Both the position numbers and the translations under genes were made by a program. 64,000 nt of DNA from positions 16,302 to 80,301 of the forward strand of contig CAZCOB010000006.1 of the NCBI GenBank assembly GCA_964500415.1, given 5' to 3'. This document shows positions 33,229 through 40,826 of this stretch, in pieces (within the stretch, counting starts at the first letter, position 1; each line of letters starts with the position of its first letter). Below the pieces are notes generated by a model. It saw only the letters and a program-made list of their open reading frames with translations. It made no database searches and was not told where the DNA came from. The stretch comes from JAFGPF01 sp964500415. Lineage in GTDB: Bacteria > Chloroflexota > Dehalococcoidia > Dehalococcoidales > RBG-16-60-22.

Positions 33229-33570
33229 TTATTCCTCCGGTTCGTAGGATTTAAAGATAAAATCGATATCTTCCTGTAATGCGGCCAGTTTCTCTTTGGG
33301 GAAAAGCTTTTCGGCAACGTCTATCATGAGCTTCGTCTCGCCCCTGGCAGAGCCGACCATATGCACGCGCAGGCACTCTTTTCCCGGCTTATCTTTGACG
33401 TTGAACGTCAATGTGCCGCGGGAAACAAATGACGCCGATTCGTCCGGAAGGGTATAGGTCTCTATCTTATCCTCGCCTAGGCTGGCTCCCTGCTTAAGTG
33501 TAAAGTCTCTTATCTCAGCATAGAGCAGTTCGGGGTTGACTTCTATATAGGTTTTTCTGATTTGTAACAT
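33229..33570 (-). CDS. Conserved-looking small protein next to rho, unknown
   Basis: 113 residues, soluble, starting MLQIRKTYIEVNPELLYAEI and ending IDFIFKSYEPEE. Mixed alpha/beta pattern with alternating hydrophobic strands in the middle (SRGTLTFNV, LRVHMVGSARGETKLMIDVA). No motif recognised. It begins three bases after the rho stop, so the two are probably co-transcribed, and its stop faces that of the sigma/BFN gene. A role linked to transcription termination would be guesswork. Confidence 0.75.
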   Translation of the reverse strand: MLQIRKTYIEVNPELLYAEIRDFTLKQGASLGEDKIETYTLPDESASFVSRGTLTFNVKDKPGKECLRVHMVGSARGETKLMIDVAEKLFPKEKLAALQEDIDFIFKSYEPEE

Positions 33571-33573
33571 GTT

Positions 33574-34836
33574 TTACATCTCCTTGTTCAAACCTACCAG
33601 GAATTCGGCGTTGTTCTTGGACTTGCGCATGCGCTCCAGCACCCGCTCCGTCGCCTCGGCGAAGTTATTGGGGTCGGAGGCGATTATCCCCACCATGCGT
33701 CGCAGGAGCCATACCTGCTTTAACGTCTCTTCGCCCAGCAGCAGTTCCTCGCGCCGGGTGCCGCTGCGGGGGATATCCATGGCCGGGAAGATGCGTCGTT
33801 CCGAAAGCCTCCGGTCGAGGTGAAGCTCCATGTTACCGGTGCCCTTGAATTCCTCATAAATAAGGTCGTCCATGCGACTGCCCGTATCGATGAGGCAGGT
33901 GGCGATGATGGTAAGGCTGCCGCCTTCGGCGGTGTTGCGGGCGGCGCCGAAAAAGCGCTTGGCGGGGTGCAGGGCGGCGGGGTCGATGCCGCCGGACAGG
34001 GTACGGCCGCTGGAAGGCATGGCCAGGTTATAGGCGCGGGTCAGGCGTGTAACGCCATCCAGGAGAATGACCACGTCCTTGCCGCTTTCCACCAATCGTT
34101 TGGCTCTTTCCAGCGCCAGTTCCGCCACGCGTGTCTGGTTCTCTACCATTTCGTCGAAAGTGGCGGCGATTACCTCGCCGCTGACCGAGCGCCTCATATC
34201 GGTAACCTCTTCCGGGCGCTCGCCGATGAGACATACCATCAGGTGAATATCTTCGTAGCTCTTGGTGATGGCACTGGCAATCGATTTTAATAAAAGCGTT
34301 TTACCGGCCTTGGGCGGCGATACTACTAGGCCGCGCTGACCGCGTCCGATGGGGGCGATTAAGTTAAGAAGACGGGAAGAGAGGTCGGAGGGGTCGTACT
34401 CAAGGTTGATGAGACGGTCCGGGAAGGTGGGGGTGAGCGACCCGAAAGGTTGTCGGGTTCTAACAATCTCGGGGTCGATATTATTGATAGCTACTACCTG
34501 GAGCAGACTGAAATATTTTTCGTTACTTTTCGGAGGCCTGCCCTGTCCGGTAACCATGTCCCCGTTACGCAGGCCGAAGCGACGAATTTGTGATGGTGAG
34601 ATATATACGTCTGTCTGGCTGGGCAACATCGTTTCTTGCCTGAGGAAGCCATAGCCGTCACTCATAATTTCCAGTATGCCGCTACAGAAGATATTGCCCT
34701 GCTCCTCGGTGTGCGTTTCCAGCAGGCGCATGATGATGTCATTCTTCTTCAGAGTGGCCGGGCTGGAAATGCCTTTTCCCTTGGCCATTTCCACCAGTTC
34801 GTCCTTGCTCTTGCTTTCAAGTTCCGTAATATTCAT
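33574..34836 (-). CDS. rho: Transcription termination factor Rho
   Basis: Hexameric RNA helicase that ends transcription. 420 residues. N-terminal helical domain (LESKSKDELVEMAKGKGISS), cold-shock-like RNA-binding domain (GILEIMSDGYGFLRQ, TDVYISPSQIRRFGLRNGD), then the ATPase: Walker A VSPPKAGKTLLLKSIA, Walker B DVVILLDGVTRLTRAYN, Q-loop PSSGRTLSGGIDPAALHPAK and the secondary RNA site region EEFKGTGNMELHLDRRLSER. No long N-terminal insertion. Confidence 0.97.
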   Translation of the reverse strand: MNITELESKSKDELVEMAKGKGISSPATLKKNDIIMRLLETHTEEQGNIFCSGILEIMSDGYGFLRQETMLPSQTDVYISPSQIRRFGLRNGDMVTGQGRPPKSNEKYFSLLQVVAINNIDPEIVRTRQPFGSLTPTFPDRLINLEYDPSDLSSRLLNLIAPIGRGQRGLVVSPPKAGKTLLLKSIASAITKSYEDIHLMVCLIGERPEEVTDMRRSVSGEVIAATFDEMVENQTRVAELALERAKRLVESGKDVVILLDGVTRLTRAYNLAMPSSGRTLSGGIDPAALHPAKRFFGAARNTAEGGSLTIIATCLIDTGSRMDDLIYEEFKGTGNMELHLDRRLSERRIFPAMDIPRSGTRREELLLGEETLKQVWLLRRMVGIIASDPNNFAEATERVLERMRKSKNNAEFLVGLNKEM

Positions 34837-34897
34837 AATTCCACCTCACTCTCATCCCGTCTCCCGGACAGGAAGGGGTATTGTTACCTTTCTTGTT

Positions 34898-35551
34898 TTA
34901 TTTATTGGCAACGCTTTCCCAGTCGGCCAGGAAGCGTTTGATGCCGGTATCGGTCATCGGGTGTTGTATCATCAGCATCAGTACTTTATAAGGAACCGTA
35001 GCAATATCCGCGCCTATCAGAGCGGCCCGGGTAAAGTGCAGCGGGTGCCTGATACTGGCGGCGATTACCTGGGTATCCAGCTCGGGGTAGTTATCGAGTA
35101 TGGCCCGGACATCCTCGACCACCTGCATACCGTCATGGCCGGCATCGTCCAGCCGGCCGATGAATATGCTGACGTAGGTTGCCCCGGCTACCGCCCCGAG
35201 GAGCGCCTGGTTTGCCGAGAAACACAGGGTCATATTTACCTTGATATTCTCCTTGTTCAGTGCCGAAGTTGCCCGGAGGCCTTCGGCCGTGATTGGTATC
35301 TTAATGTTAACGTTGGGTGCCCACGCCGCCTTGGTACGGGCCTCGGCTATCATAGAATCGGCGTCTTCCGATAGTACTTCCGCTGAAACGGGGCCGCTAA
35401 CTATAGAGCAGATTTTTTTGGTCACGGTTTCGTAGTCGGATGTTGCCTCTTTGGATAGTAATGAAGGATTGGTGGTTACCCCGCTGATAATACCCAGCCG
35501 GGCGGCCTGCCTGATTTCTTCGACATTGGCGGTATCCAGAAAGATACGCAT
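34898..35551 (-). CDS. fsa: Fructose-6-phosphate aldolase / TalC-type transaldolase
   Basis: Small class I aldolase of the FSA/TalC family, acting in the pentose phosphate route or in fructose 6-phosphate cleavage. 217 residues, the usual length. MRIFLDTANVEEIRQAARLG, GVTTNPSLLSKE, the Schiff-base Lys in NVNIKIPITAEGL, and FSANQALLGAVAGATYVSIF with IGRLDDAG. Transaldolase versus aldolase activity cannot be told from these motifs. It lies between pyrG and rho. Confidence 0.93.
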   Translation of the reverse strand: MRIFLDTANVEEIRQAARLGIISGVTTNPSLLSKEATSDYETVTKKICSIVSGPVSAEVLSEDADSMIAEARTKAAWAPNVNIKIPITAEGLRATSALNKENIKVNMTLCFSANQALLGAVAGATYVSIFIGRLDDAGHDGMQVVEDVRAILDNYPELDTQVIAASIRHPLHFTRAALIGADIATVPYKVLMLMIQHPMTDTGIKRFLADWESVANK

Positions 35552-35568
35552 TCGCTTCTCCTCCTCAA

Positions 35569-37203
35569 TTAGGTTGAAAGGGGTAGCGGGGGTTGAGCTC
35601 CTTCACGCAGTATATCTTTAGCCACCCCGACAAAGTCGCGGAAGAGGGGGTGGGGGCGACCGGGACGGGAAAGGAATTCGGGGTGGAACTGGCAGCTTAC
35701 CATCCAGGGGTGCTCGGCCAGTTCACAGACCTCGACCAGGCTATCGTCGGGGGAAACGCCGCTGTAAATCATTCCGGCTTTATACAACGGCTCACGGAAT
35801 TCATTGTTAAATTCAAAGCGGTGCCGATGGCGTTCCTGCACCAGGGGTCGGCCGTAAGCTCTGGCGGCAAGGGTGCCATCCAGGAGCTTACACGGGTAAT
35901 TACCCAGCCGCATCGTGGCTCCCTTGTCTTTTATCTGCTTTTGTTCAGGCAGAAGGTCGATGACCGGGTAAGGGGTGGATGGGTTAAATTCGGTTGAGTT
36001 AGGCCCGGCCGAGTTGAAAACATGGCGGGCAAACTCAATCACCATAACATGCAGTCCCAGGCACAATCCCAGGTAAGGAATTTTGTTCTCGCGGGCATAT
36101 TTGGCTGCCTTTATCTTGCCCTCGATGCCCCTGTCGCCGAAACCGCCGGGGACGATGATGCCCTGGGCGGTACGCAACAAATTATCGGCGCCGTCCCTGT
36201 CAAGCTCCTCGGAGTGAACCCAGATTAGATTGAGTTCTTTATCATTATGGAGGGCGGCGTGGTAGAGTGCCTCGCGTACGGAGAAGTAAGCATCGTTAAG
36301 TTCGACGTATTTACCGACCAGGGCGATATTTACCGGCTCGTGCGGTATCTTGATACGTTCTACAAGCCCCCGCCACTCCCGCAAGTCGGCAGGGTGTGCC
36401 TTGATGCCGAGCCTCTCCACAACCAACTGTCCCAGTCCGCATTCTTCCAGCATCAGGGGTATTTCATATATCGTCTCCACGGTGGGTAAAGGAATAACCG
36501 CCTGCTTTTCCACGTCGCAGAACAGCGATATCTTATCGCGGATTCCTTCCGATATTTCATAATCGCTGCGGCAGATAATAACATCGGGCTGGATACCGAT
36601 ACGCCGCAACTCGTTGACGCTGTGCTGGGTAGGCTTGGTCTTTAGTTCTCCGGTAGAGTTGAGGTAGGGGAGAAAAGTGACGTGTATATAGAGGACGTTA
36701 TTCCTGCCGACATCGTTACGCATCTGCCGGATAGCCTCCAGGAACGGCTGCCCCTCGATATCGCCCACGGTACCGCCCACTTCGATGAGAACCACGTCGG
36801 CTGCGGAATTATCGGCCAGTTGCTTGAATTTGTCCTTAATCTCGGTCGTCAGGTGAGGCACAATCTGGATGGTGCCGCCCAGGAAGTCACCGTGCCTTTC
36901 TTTGGCGATGATGGTGCTATAGATTTGCCCCGAGGTGACGTTGGAGTCCGCCGTGAACTCGGCATCGATGAAGCGCTCGTAGTTGCCCAGGTCGAGGTCA
37001 GTCTCCGCCCCGTCTTTGGTGACGAATACCTCGCCGTGTTGATAAGGCGACATCGTGCCGGGGTCAACGTTCAGGTAGGGGTCGAGCTTCTGGACAGCTA
37101 CGGTGACCTGGCGGCTCTTCAGGATGGTGCCGATTGAGGCGACGGTGATGCCTTTTCCTACGGAACTTACCACGCCTCCGGTTACAAAGATATACTTCGG
37201 CAT
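35569..37203 (-). CDS. pyrG: CTP synthase
   Basis: Aminates UTP to CTP with glutamine and ATP. 544 residues. Synthase domain: YIFVTGGVVSSVGKGITVAS, KLDPYLNVDPGTMSPYQHGE, DGAETDLDLGNYERF, and IEVGGTVGDIEGQPFLEAIR. Glutaminase domain from about residue 290: IVPGGFGDRGIEGKI, the nucleophile Cys in LGLCLGLHVMVIEFARH, and CQFHPEFLSRP with the His-Glu pair. At the residue after CLGL the family normally has Gln (CLGMQ or CLGLQ); here the codon is CAT (His). Transcribed from a consensus promoter about 165 bases upstream. Confidence 0.97.
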   Translation of the reverse strand: MPKYIFVTGGVVSSVGKGITVASIGTILKSRQVTVAVQKLDPYLNVDPGTMSPYQHGEVFVTKDGAETDLDLGNYERFIDAEFTADSNVTSGQIYSTIIAKERHGDFLGGTIQIVPHLTTEIKDKFKQLADNSAADVVLIEVGGTVGDIEGQPFLEAIRQMRNDVGRNNVLYIHVTFLPYLNSTGELKTKPTQHSVNELRRIGIQPDVIICRSDYEISEGIRDKISLFCDVEKQAVIPLPTVETIYEIPLMLEECGLGQLVVERLGIKAHPADLREWRGLVERIKIPHEPVNIALVGKYVELNDAYFSVREALYHAALHNDKELNLIWVHSEELDRDGADNLLRTAQGIIVPGGFGDRGIEGKIKAAKYARENKIPYLGLCLGLHVMVIEFARHVFNSAGPNSTEFNPSTPYPVIDLLPEQKQIKDKGATMRLGNYPCKLLDGTLAARAYGRPLVQERHRHRFEFNNEFREPLYKAGMIYSGVSPDDSLVEVCELAEHPWMVSCQFHPEFLSRPGRPHPLFRDFVGVAKDILREGAQPPLPLST

Positions 37204-37368
37204 ATACGAGTACCAAACTCCAAAATACCTGGAAAATATCCAGTCTTATCTCAGGGAGTCTATTAAGGAGCTAAAACGGGAATTGTACACAGTGCCTCGC
37301 GAATAAATTATTGCACTATTTTCAATGGAAACAGGAAAAGACTGTTAAACAAGTGGGGGTTTCTTTTT

Positions 37369-37397
37369 ATTATAGGAATGCGTTTCTGCTTTGTCAA
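37369..37397 (-). promoter_or_regulatory. Consensus sigma70 promoter for pyrG
   Basis: On the - strand TTGACA (37392-37397), exactly 17 bases, then TATAAT (37369-37374): a perfect match to both hexamers and to the optimal spacing. The expected start is near 37362, leaving an untranslated leader of about 160 bases before pyrG. Confidence 0.85.
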
Positions 37398-37440
37398 GTG
37401 GTTGGCGACTATTTGGTAATATAGTCGTCCGCACGTCCAA

Positions 37441-37469
37441 TTGACACTCTCATACCGCCATTGTAGACT
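37441..37469 (+). promoter_or_regulatory. Sigma70-type promoter for glyA
   Basis: TTGACA at 37441-37446, a 17-base spacer and TAGACT at 37464-37469. It lies about 40 bases before the glyA ATG, whose ribosome binding site is CAGGAGAGAG. Confidence 0.7.
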
Positions 37470-37508
37470 ATGTACGGTGTTCAATTTCCCCTTCAGGAGA
37501 GAGTGTAG

Positions 37509-38753
37509 ATGAGTTTCTTAAGTCAGACCGACCCGGAAATATCCCGTATCCTGGATGCGGATAAACAGCGGCAGAGGGAGACGGTAAATCTCATTGCTTC
37601 CGAAAACTATACCAGCCGGGCGGTACTTGAAGCCCAGGGCTCGTTTTTGACCTATAAATACGCCGAGGGCTACCCCGGCAGGCGCTATTACGGCGGCTGT
37701 GAAAACATGGATGCTATCGAGGAACTGGCCGTTAAGCGTGCCAAAGAGCTGTTCCACGCCGAGCACGCCAATGTCCAGCCCCACAGCGGCTCCGCGGCTA
37801 ATATGTCCGCCTATTTTGCCCTACTGGAATACGGCGACACGGTAATGGCGATGGACCTGGCGCACGGCGGGCACCTGACCCACGGTTCTCCGGTTACCTT
37901 TTCCGGCAGGTCATATAATTTTGTCCACTACGGTGTGAACCGTGAGACGGAACGCATCGATTACCCGGCGGTGGAAAGGCTGGCCAATGAGCACAAACCC
38001 AGATTAATCGTCGCCGGCGCCACGGCGTATTCCAGGATTATCGACTTCGAGCGCTTTCGCCGCGTCGCCGACTCCGTCGGGGCCAGGCTCATGGTTGATA
38101 TGGCACATATTGCCGGTATGGTAGCCGCCGGGCTGCACCCCACCCCCATCCCCTATGCCGATTTGGTGACTACCACCACGCATAAGACGCTGCGGGGCAC
38201 CAGCGGCGGTTTGATACTCTGCCGGAAGGAGCTGGCAAGAGCCGTCGATGCTGCCGTTTTCCCGGAAACGCAGGGTAAACCCCTGATGCATGCCATCGCC
38301 GCCAAGACGGTGGCGCTCTATGAAGCCATGCAGTCTGGGTTTGTCGATTACCAGCGGTCAATCCTGGAAAATGCCCTTGTACTGGCCTCGGAAGTACAGC
38401 GGCGGGGGCTCCGTCTGGTATCGGGCGGTACCGATAATCACCTGATGCTGGTAGACCTGACCGAAACCGGGGTCACCGGCATCCAGGCCGAGGAGGCTCT
38501 GGAAACCGCCGGTATCATTGTAAATAAAAACGCTATTCCCTTTGACTCCCGCCCCCCTTGGGTGACCAGTGGCATCAGACTGGGTACGCCGGCCGTAACC
38601 ACGCGCGGTCTGGGAAGAGAAGAAATGAAGCTCATCGCCGCACTGATTGTTAAAGTAATTACTCATCCAGATAGCCCGGAAGTCCGGGATGAAGTAAAGC
38701 AGGAAATAGCGCAGATGTGCCGGCGCTTCCCTATACCCGGGATTGATGACTGA
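37509..38753 (+). CDS. glyA: Serine hydroxymethyltransferase
   Basis: PLP enzyme that moves a one-carbon unit between serine and tetrahydrofolate. 414 residues. RQRETVNLIASENYTSRAVL, GYPGRRYYGGCENMD, ANVQPHSGSAANMSAYFAL, MVDMAHIAGMVAAGLHP, and the PLP Lys in VTTTTHKTLRGTSGGLI. Full length, with its own promoter. Together with MetK it feeds one-carbon metabolism. Confidence 0.97.
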   Translation: MSFLSQTDPEISRILDADKQRQRETVNLIASENYTSRAVLEAQGSFLTYKYAEGYPGRRYYGGCENMDAIEELAVKRAKELFHAEHANVQPHSGSAANMSAYFALLEYGDTVMAMDLAHGGHLTHGSPVTFSGRSYNFVHYGVNRETERIDYPAVERLANEHKPRLIVAGATAYSRIIDFERFRRVADSVGARLMVDMAHIAGMVAAGLHPTPIPYADLVTTTTHKTLRGTSGGLILCRKELARAVDAAVFPETQGKPLMHAIAAKTVALYEAMQSGFVDYQRSILENALVLASEVQRRGLRLVSGGTDNHLMLVDLTETGVTGIQAEEALETAGIIVNKNAIPFDSRPPWVTSGIRLGTPAVTTRGLGREEMKLIAALIVKVITHPDSPEVRDEVKQEIAQMCRRFPIPGIDD

Positions 38754-38819
38754 CCCGCCCCGGTTTAGGACGTTATATCTATTATCAAAATCAGGTGGTC
38801 GTGTAGAAAGTAACAAGAT

Positions 38820-38906
38820 ATGAAAAGTACTCGCAAAAGTGTCCTGTCAGCTATCGGTAATACTCCGCTGCTGTTACGTTCCATACAGGCCAAGTGTACA
38901 CCATAG
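38820..38906 (+). pseudogene. Remnant resembling the N-terminus of cysteine synthase
   Basis: A 28-codon frame, MKSTRKSVLSAIGNTPLLLR then SIQAKCTP and TAG. The core SVLSAIGNTPLL matches the highly conserved start of cysteine synthase and related PLP enzymes of the beta family (typically xIGNTPLVRL). Nothing after it matches, and the next gene begins four bases later. It looks like the 5' stub left by deletion of a longer gene. A chance match cannot be fully excluded. Confidence 0.5.
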
Positions 38907-38909
38907 GCA

Positions 38910-39407
38910 ATGGGGCAAATGCCGACTGTTGAAGCTTATCTGGATATTGAAACTACCGGTCTTACATATTCCGACTGTGAAATTACGGTAATCGGTATTC
39001 ATCTCTGTAATGGTGAAGATGCCGAATTCGTTCAACTGGTCGGCAGGGATGTCACGGCTCGCAGCATACTGGAAGCCCTGAATGGCGTCGATGTTATTTA
39101 CACCTATAATGGCAGCAGGTTCGATTTACCGTTTATTTACGCACAGTTAGGCATAAACCTGACGGAGCTCTTCTCACATCACGACCTCATGTACGATTGC
39201 TGGCAGAATAATCTTTACGGCGGACTTAAAGCCGTGGAACGGCAGCTGGGGATAAATAGAAAACTTACCGAGATGAACGGCTATGAAGCTGTCAGGCTTT
39301 GGTGGAAATATGTCGATTCCTTTGATTTAGATGCCCTGAGCATTCTTCTTGAATATAATAAGGAAGATGTCATAAATCTCAAGGCTCTGAGGGATATGTT
39401 ACTTTAG
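38910..39407 (+). CDS. RNase H-fold 3'-5' exonuclease-like protein (YprB/RNase_H_2 type)
   Basis: 165 residues. DEDD-type nuclease motifs are visible: AYLDIETTGLTYSDCEI (Asp and Glu near residues 12 and 14), YTYNGSRFDLPFIYAQLGI (Asp), and ILLEYNKEDVINLKALRDML (Asp). This pattern matches the ribonuclease H-like domain of YprB-type proteins. Possible roles are RNA or DNA 3'-end trimming; the substrate is unknown. Met 4 is an alternative start. It stands alone between glyA and prs. Confidence 0.8.
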   Translation: MGQMPTVEAYLDIETTGLTYSDCEITVIGIHLCNGEDAEFVQLVGRDVTARSILEALNGVDVIYTYNGSRFDLPFIYAQLGINLTELFSHHDLMYDCWQNNLYGGLKAVERQLGINRKLTEMNGYEAVRLWWKYVDSFDLDALSILLEYNKEDVINLKALRDMLL

Positions 39408-39613
39408 TTTATCATATCACCCCCCAACCCCCCCCCTCATTATCTATTCCCACGTTTATCCTTCGAGTCAGGGTAGGACAGCCCCCCCGTATCATTTACT
39501 GCTTATCCCTTTTATAGTAAGTACTAAATTCTAATATCTAAATCCTGAACAAGTTTAGTGCTTAGAGCTTTCCTCCGGGAGAGTGGTCAGGGGGTGAGGA
39601 TGCTGTTTAATAG

Positions 39614-39622
39614 TGCTATAAT
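39614..39622 (+). promoter_or_regulatory. Probable extended -10 promoter for prs
   Basis: TGCTATAAT, a perfect extended -10 element, 42 bases before the prs ATG. No good -35 hexamer is found at 16-18 bases, as is usual for extended -10 promoters. The prs ribosome binding site GAGAGGAG lies about eight bases before the ATG. Confidence 0.5.
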
Positions 39623-39664
39623 AATGATGCAACAAGGTAGAATAATGAGAGGAGATTTTAACTC

Positions 39665-40603
39665 ATGGATGAACTAAAGGTATTAAGCGGCAGGGCTCAT
39701 CCGGCTCTGGCTAAGGCGATTGCCGATTATCTGGGAATAAGCCTGTGTAAATGTGAAGTAAAGCAGTTCAGTAATGAAAATACTTTTGTTCGTATTGAAG
39801 AGAATGTCCGCCAGCGTGATACCTTTGTTATTCAGCCAATCTCCTCTCCGGTTAATAGTAATCTGGTGGAACTCCTCATTATGCTCGATGCCCTCAAGCG
39901 GGCTTCGGCCGGACGGATTACGGCGGTAATACCGTACTATGGCTACGGACGCACCGATAAGAAAGACCAGCCCCGGGTGCCCATTACCGCCAAACTGGTG
40001 GCCGATCTGATCACCGTGGCCGGTGCCAACCGCGTTCTAACGGTAGACTTGCACGCGGCGCAAATTCAGGGTTTCTTTAATATACCCGTTGACGAGCTTA
40101 CGGCTTTGAATATTCTGGGTAATTATTTTAATGATAAAGCCTTTAAAGACGTGGTGGTCGTTGCCAGTGATATCGGCGCTACCAAGCGGGGGCGCGACCT
40201 GGGGGCTATGCTGAACGTTCCCCTGGCTATCATGGAAAAAAGACGCCTCGGTAACGAGGATAAAACGGAAACCCTGAACGTAATCGGTGATGTAAAGGGT
40301 AAGGTAGCCATCACCATCGACGATGAAATAGATACCGCCGGCTCGCTGGTGGGGGTCGCCTCCACCCTGATTGACCGTGGCGCCTTGGAAATACACGCCT
40401 GCTGCACACACCCCATATTATCCGGCCCGGCTATAGAGAGGATAGCCGCCTCCCCGGTGAAAGAGGTGGTCGTTACCGATACCGTACCTGTACTGGAAAG
40501 TAAGAGAATTGATAAGATTACCGTTTTGCCGATAGCGCCGCTGCTGGGCGAGGCTATCAAGCGTATTCATACCGGGCAGTCCGTAGGAGCCATGTTTGAG
40601 TAG
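39665..40603 (+). CDS. prs: Ribose-phosphate pyrophosphokinase
   Basis: Makes PRPP for nucleotide, histidine and tryptophan synthesis. 312 residues. SNENTFVRIEENVRQRDTFV, PVNSNLVELLIMLDALKRAS, YYGYGRTDKKDQPRVPITAK (the flexible loop, here GYGRTDKK where many enzymes have GYARQDRK), and the PRPP loop VAITIDDEIDTAGSLVGVA. Full length. It overlaps the next gene by eight bases. Confidence 0.95.
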   Translation: MDELKVLSGRAHPALAKAIADYLGISLCKCEVKQFSNENTFVRIEENVRQRDTFVIQPISSPVNSNLVELLIMLDALKRASAGRITAVIPYYGYGRTDKKDQPRVPITAKLVADLITVAGANRVLTVDLHAAQIQGFFNIPVDELTALNILGNYFNDKAFKDVVVVASDIGATKRGRDLGAMLNVPLAIMEKRRLGNEDKTETLNVIGDVKGKVAITIDDEIDTAGSLVGVASTLIDRGALEIHACCTHPILSGPAIERIAASPVKEVVVTDTVPVLESKRIDKITVLPIAPLLGEAIKRIHTGQSVGAMFE

Positions 40604-40826
40604 AGAAGAAAAACTGGTGGAGGTATATAAAGCCCGCAATGATATGGAGGCGCAGGTTATCAGGAGCTTGCTGGAGAGCTATGACATACCGTGCTTCCTG
40701 AAATCGAACGCCGCGCCGTCGGTGCACATGTTTACGGTCGATGGCATGGCCGAGGTCAGGGTTCTGGTACTTGACTCCATGGCGGAACGGGCGAGAGAAT
40801 TGATTGTGAGTGATAATAATGGTTAA
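40596..40826 (+). CDS. DUF2007-like small protein
   Basis: 76 residues. EEKLVEVYKARNDMEAQVIR and SLLESYDIPCFLKSNAAPSV fit the DUF2007 family (sometimes called putative signal-transducing protein), which has a ferredoxin-like fold and often occurs alone. The start is TTG 40596, seven bases after TAGGAG inside the prs end. It overlaps prs and secA by eight bases each, so the three are coupled. Function unknown. Confidence 0.8.
   Translation: MSREEKLVEVYKARNDMEAQVIRSLLESYDIPCFLKSNAAPSVHMFTVDGMAEVRVLVLDSMAERARELIVSDNNG

Larger units (their letters stand above)
37204..37508. other. Divergent intergenic region between pyrG and glyA
   Basis: 305 bases without a gene. It carries two facing-away promoters (37369-37397 on - and 37441-37469 on +), a pyrG leader of about 160 bases with a small hairpin CTGGA-TATTT-TCCAG close to the pyrG start, and the glyA ribosome binding site. 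No open reading frame of note. Confidence 0.6.

Noticed and set aside
39419..39490. C-runs between the exonuclease and prs as a G-quadruplex
   Set aside because: Only two close G-runs on the - strand and a third far away; not enough for a well-supported quadruplex. The stretch partly resembles the dispersed repeat.
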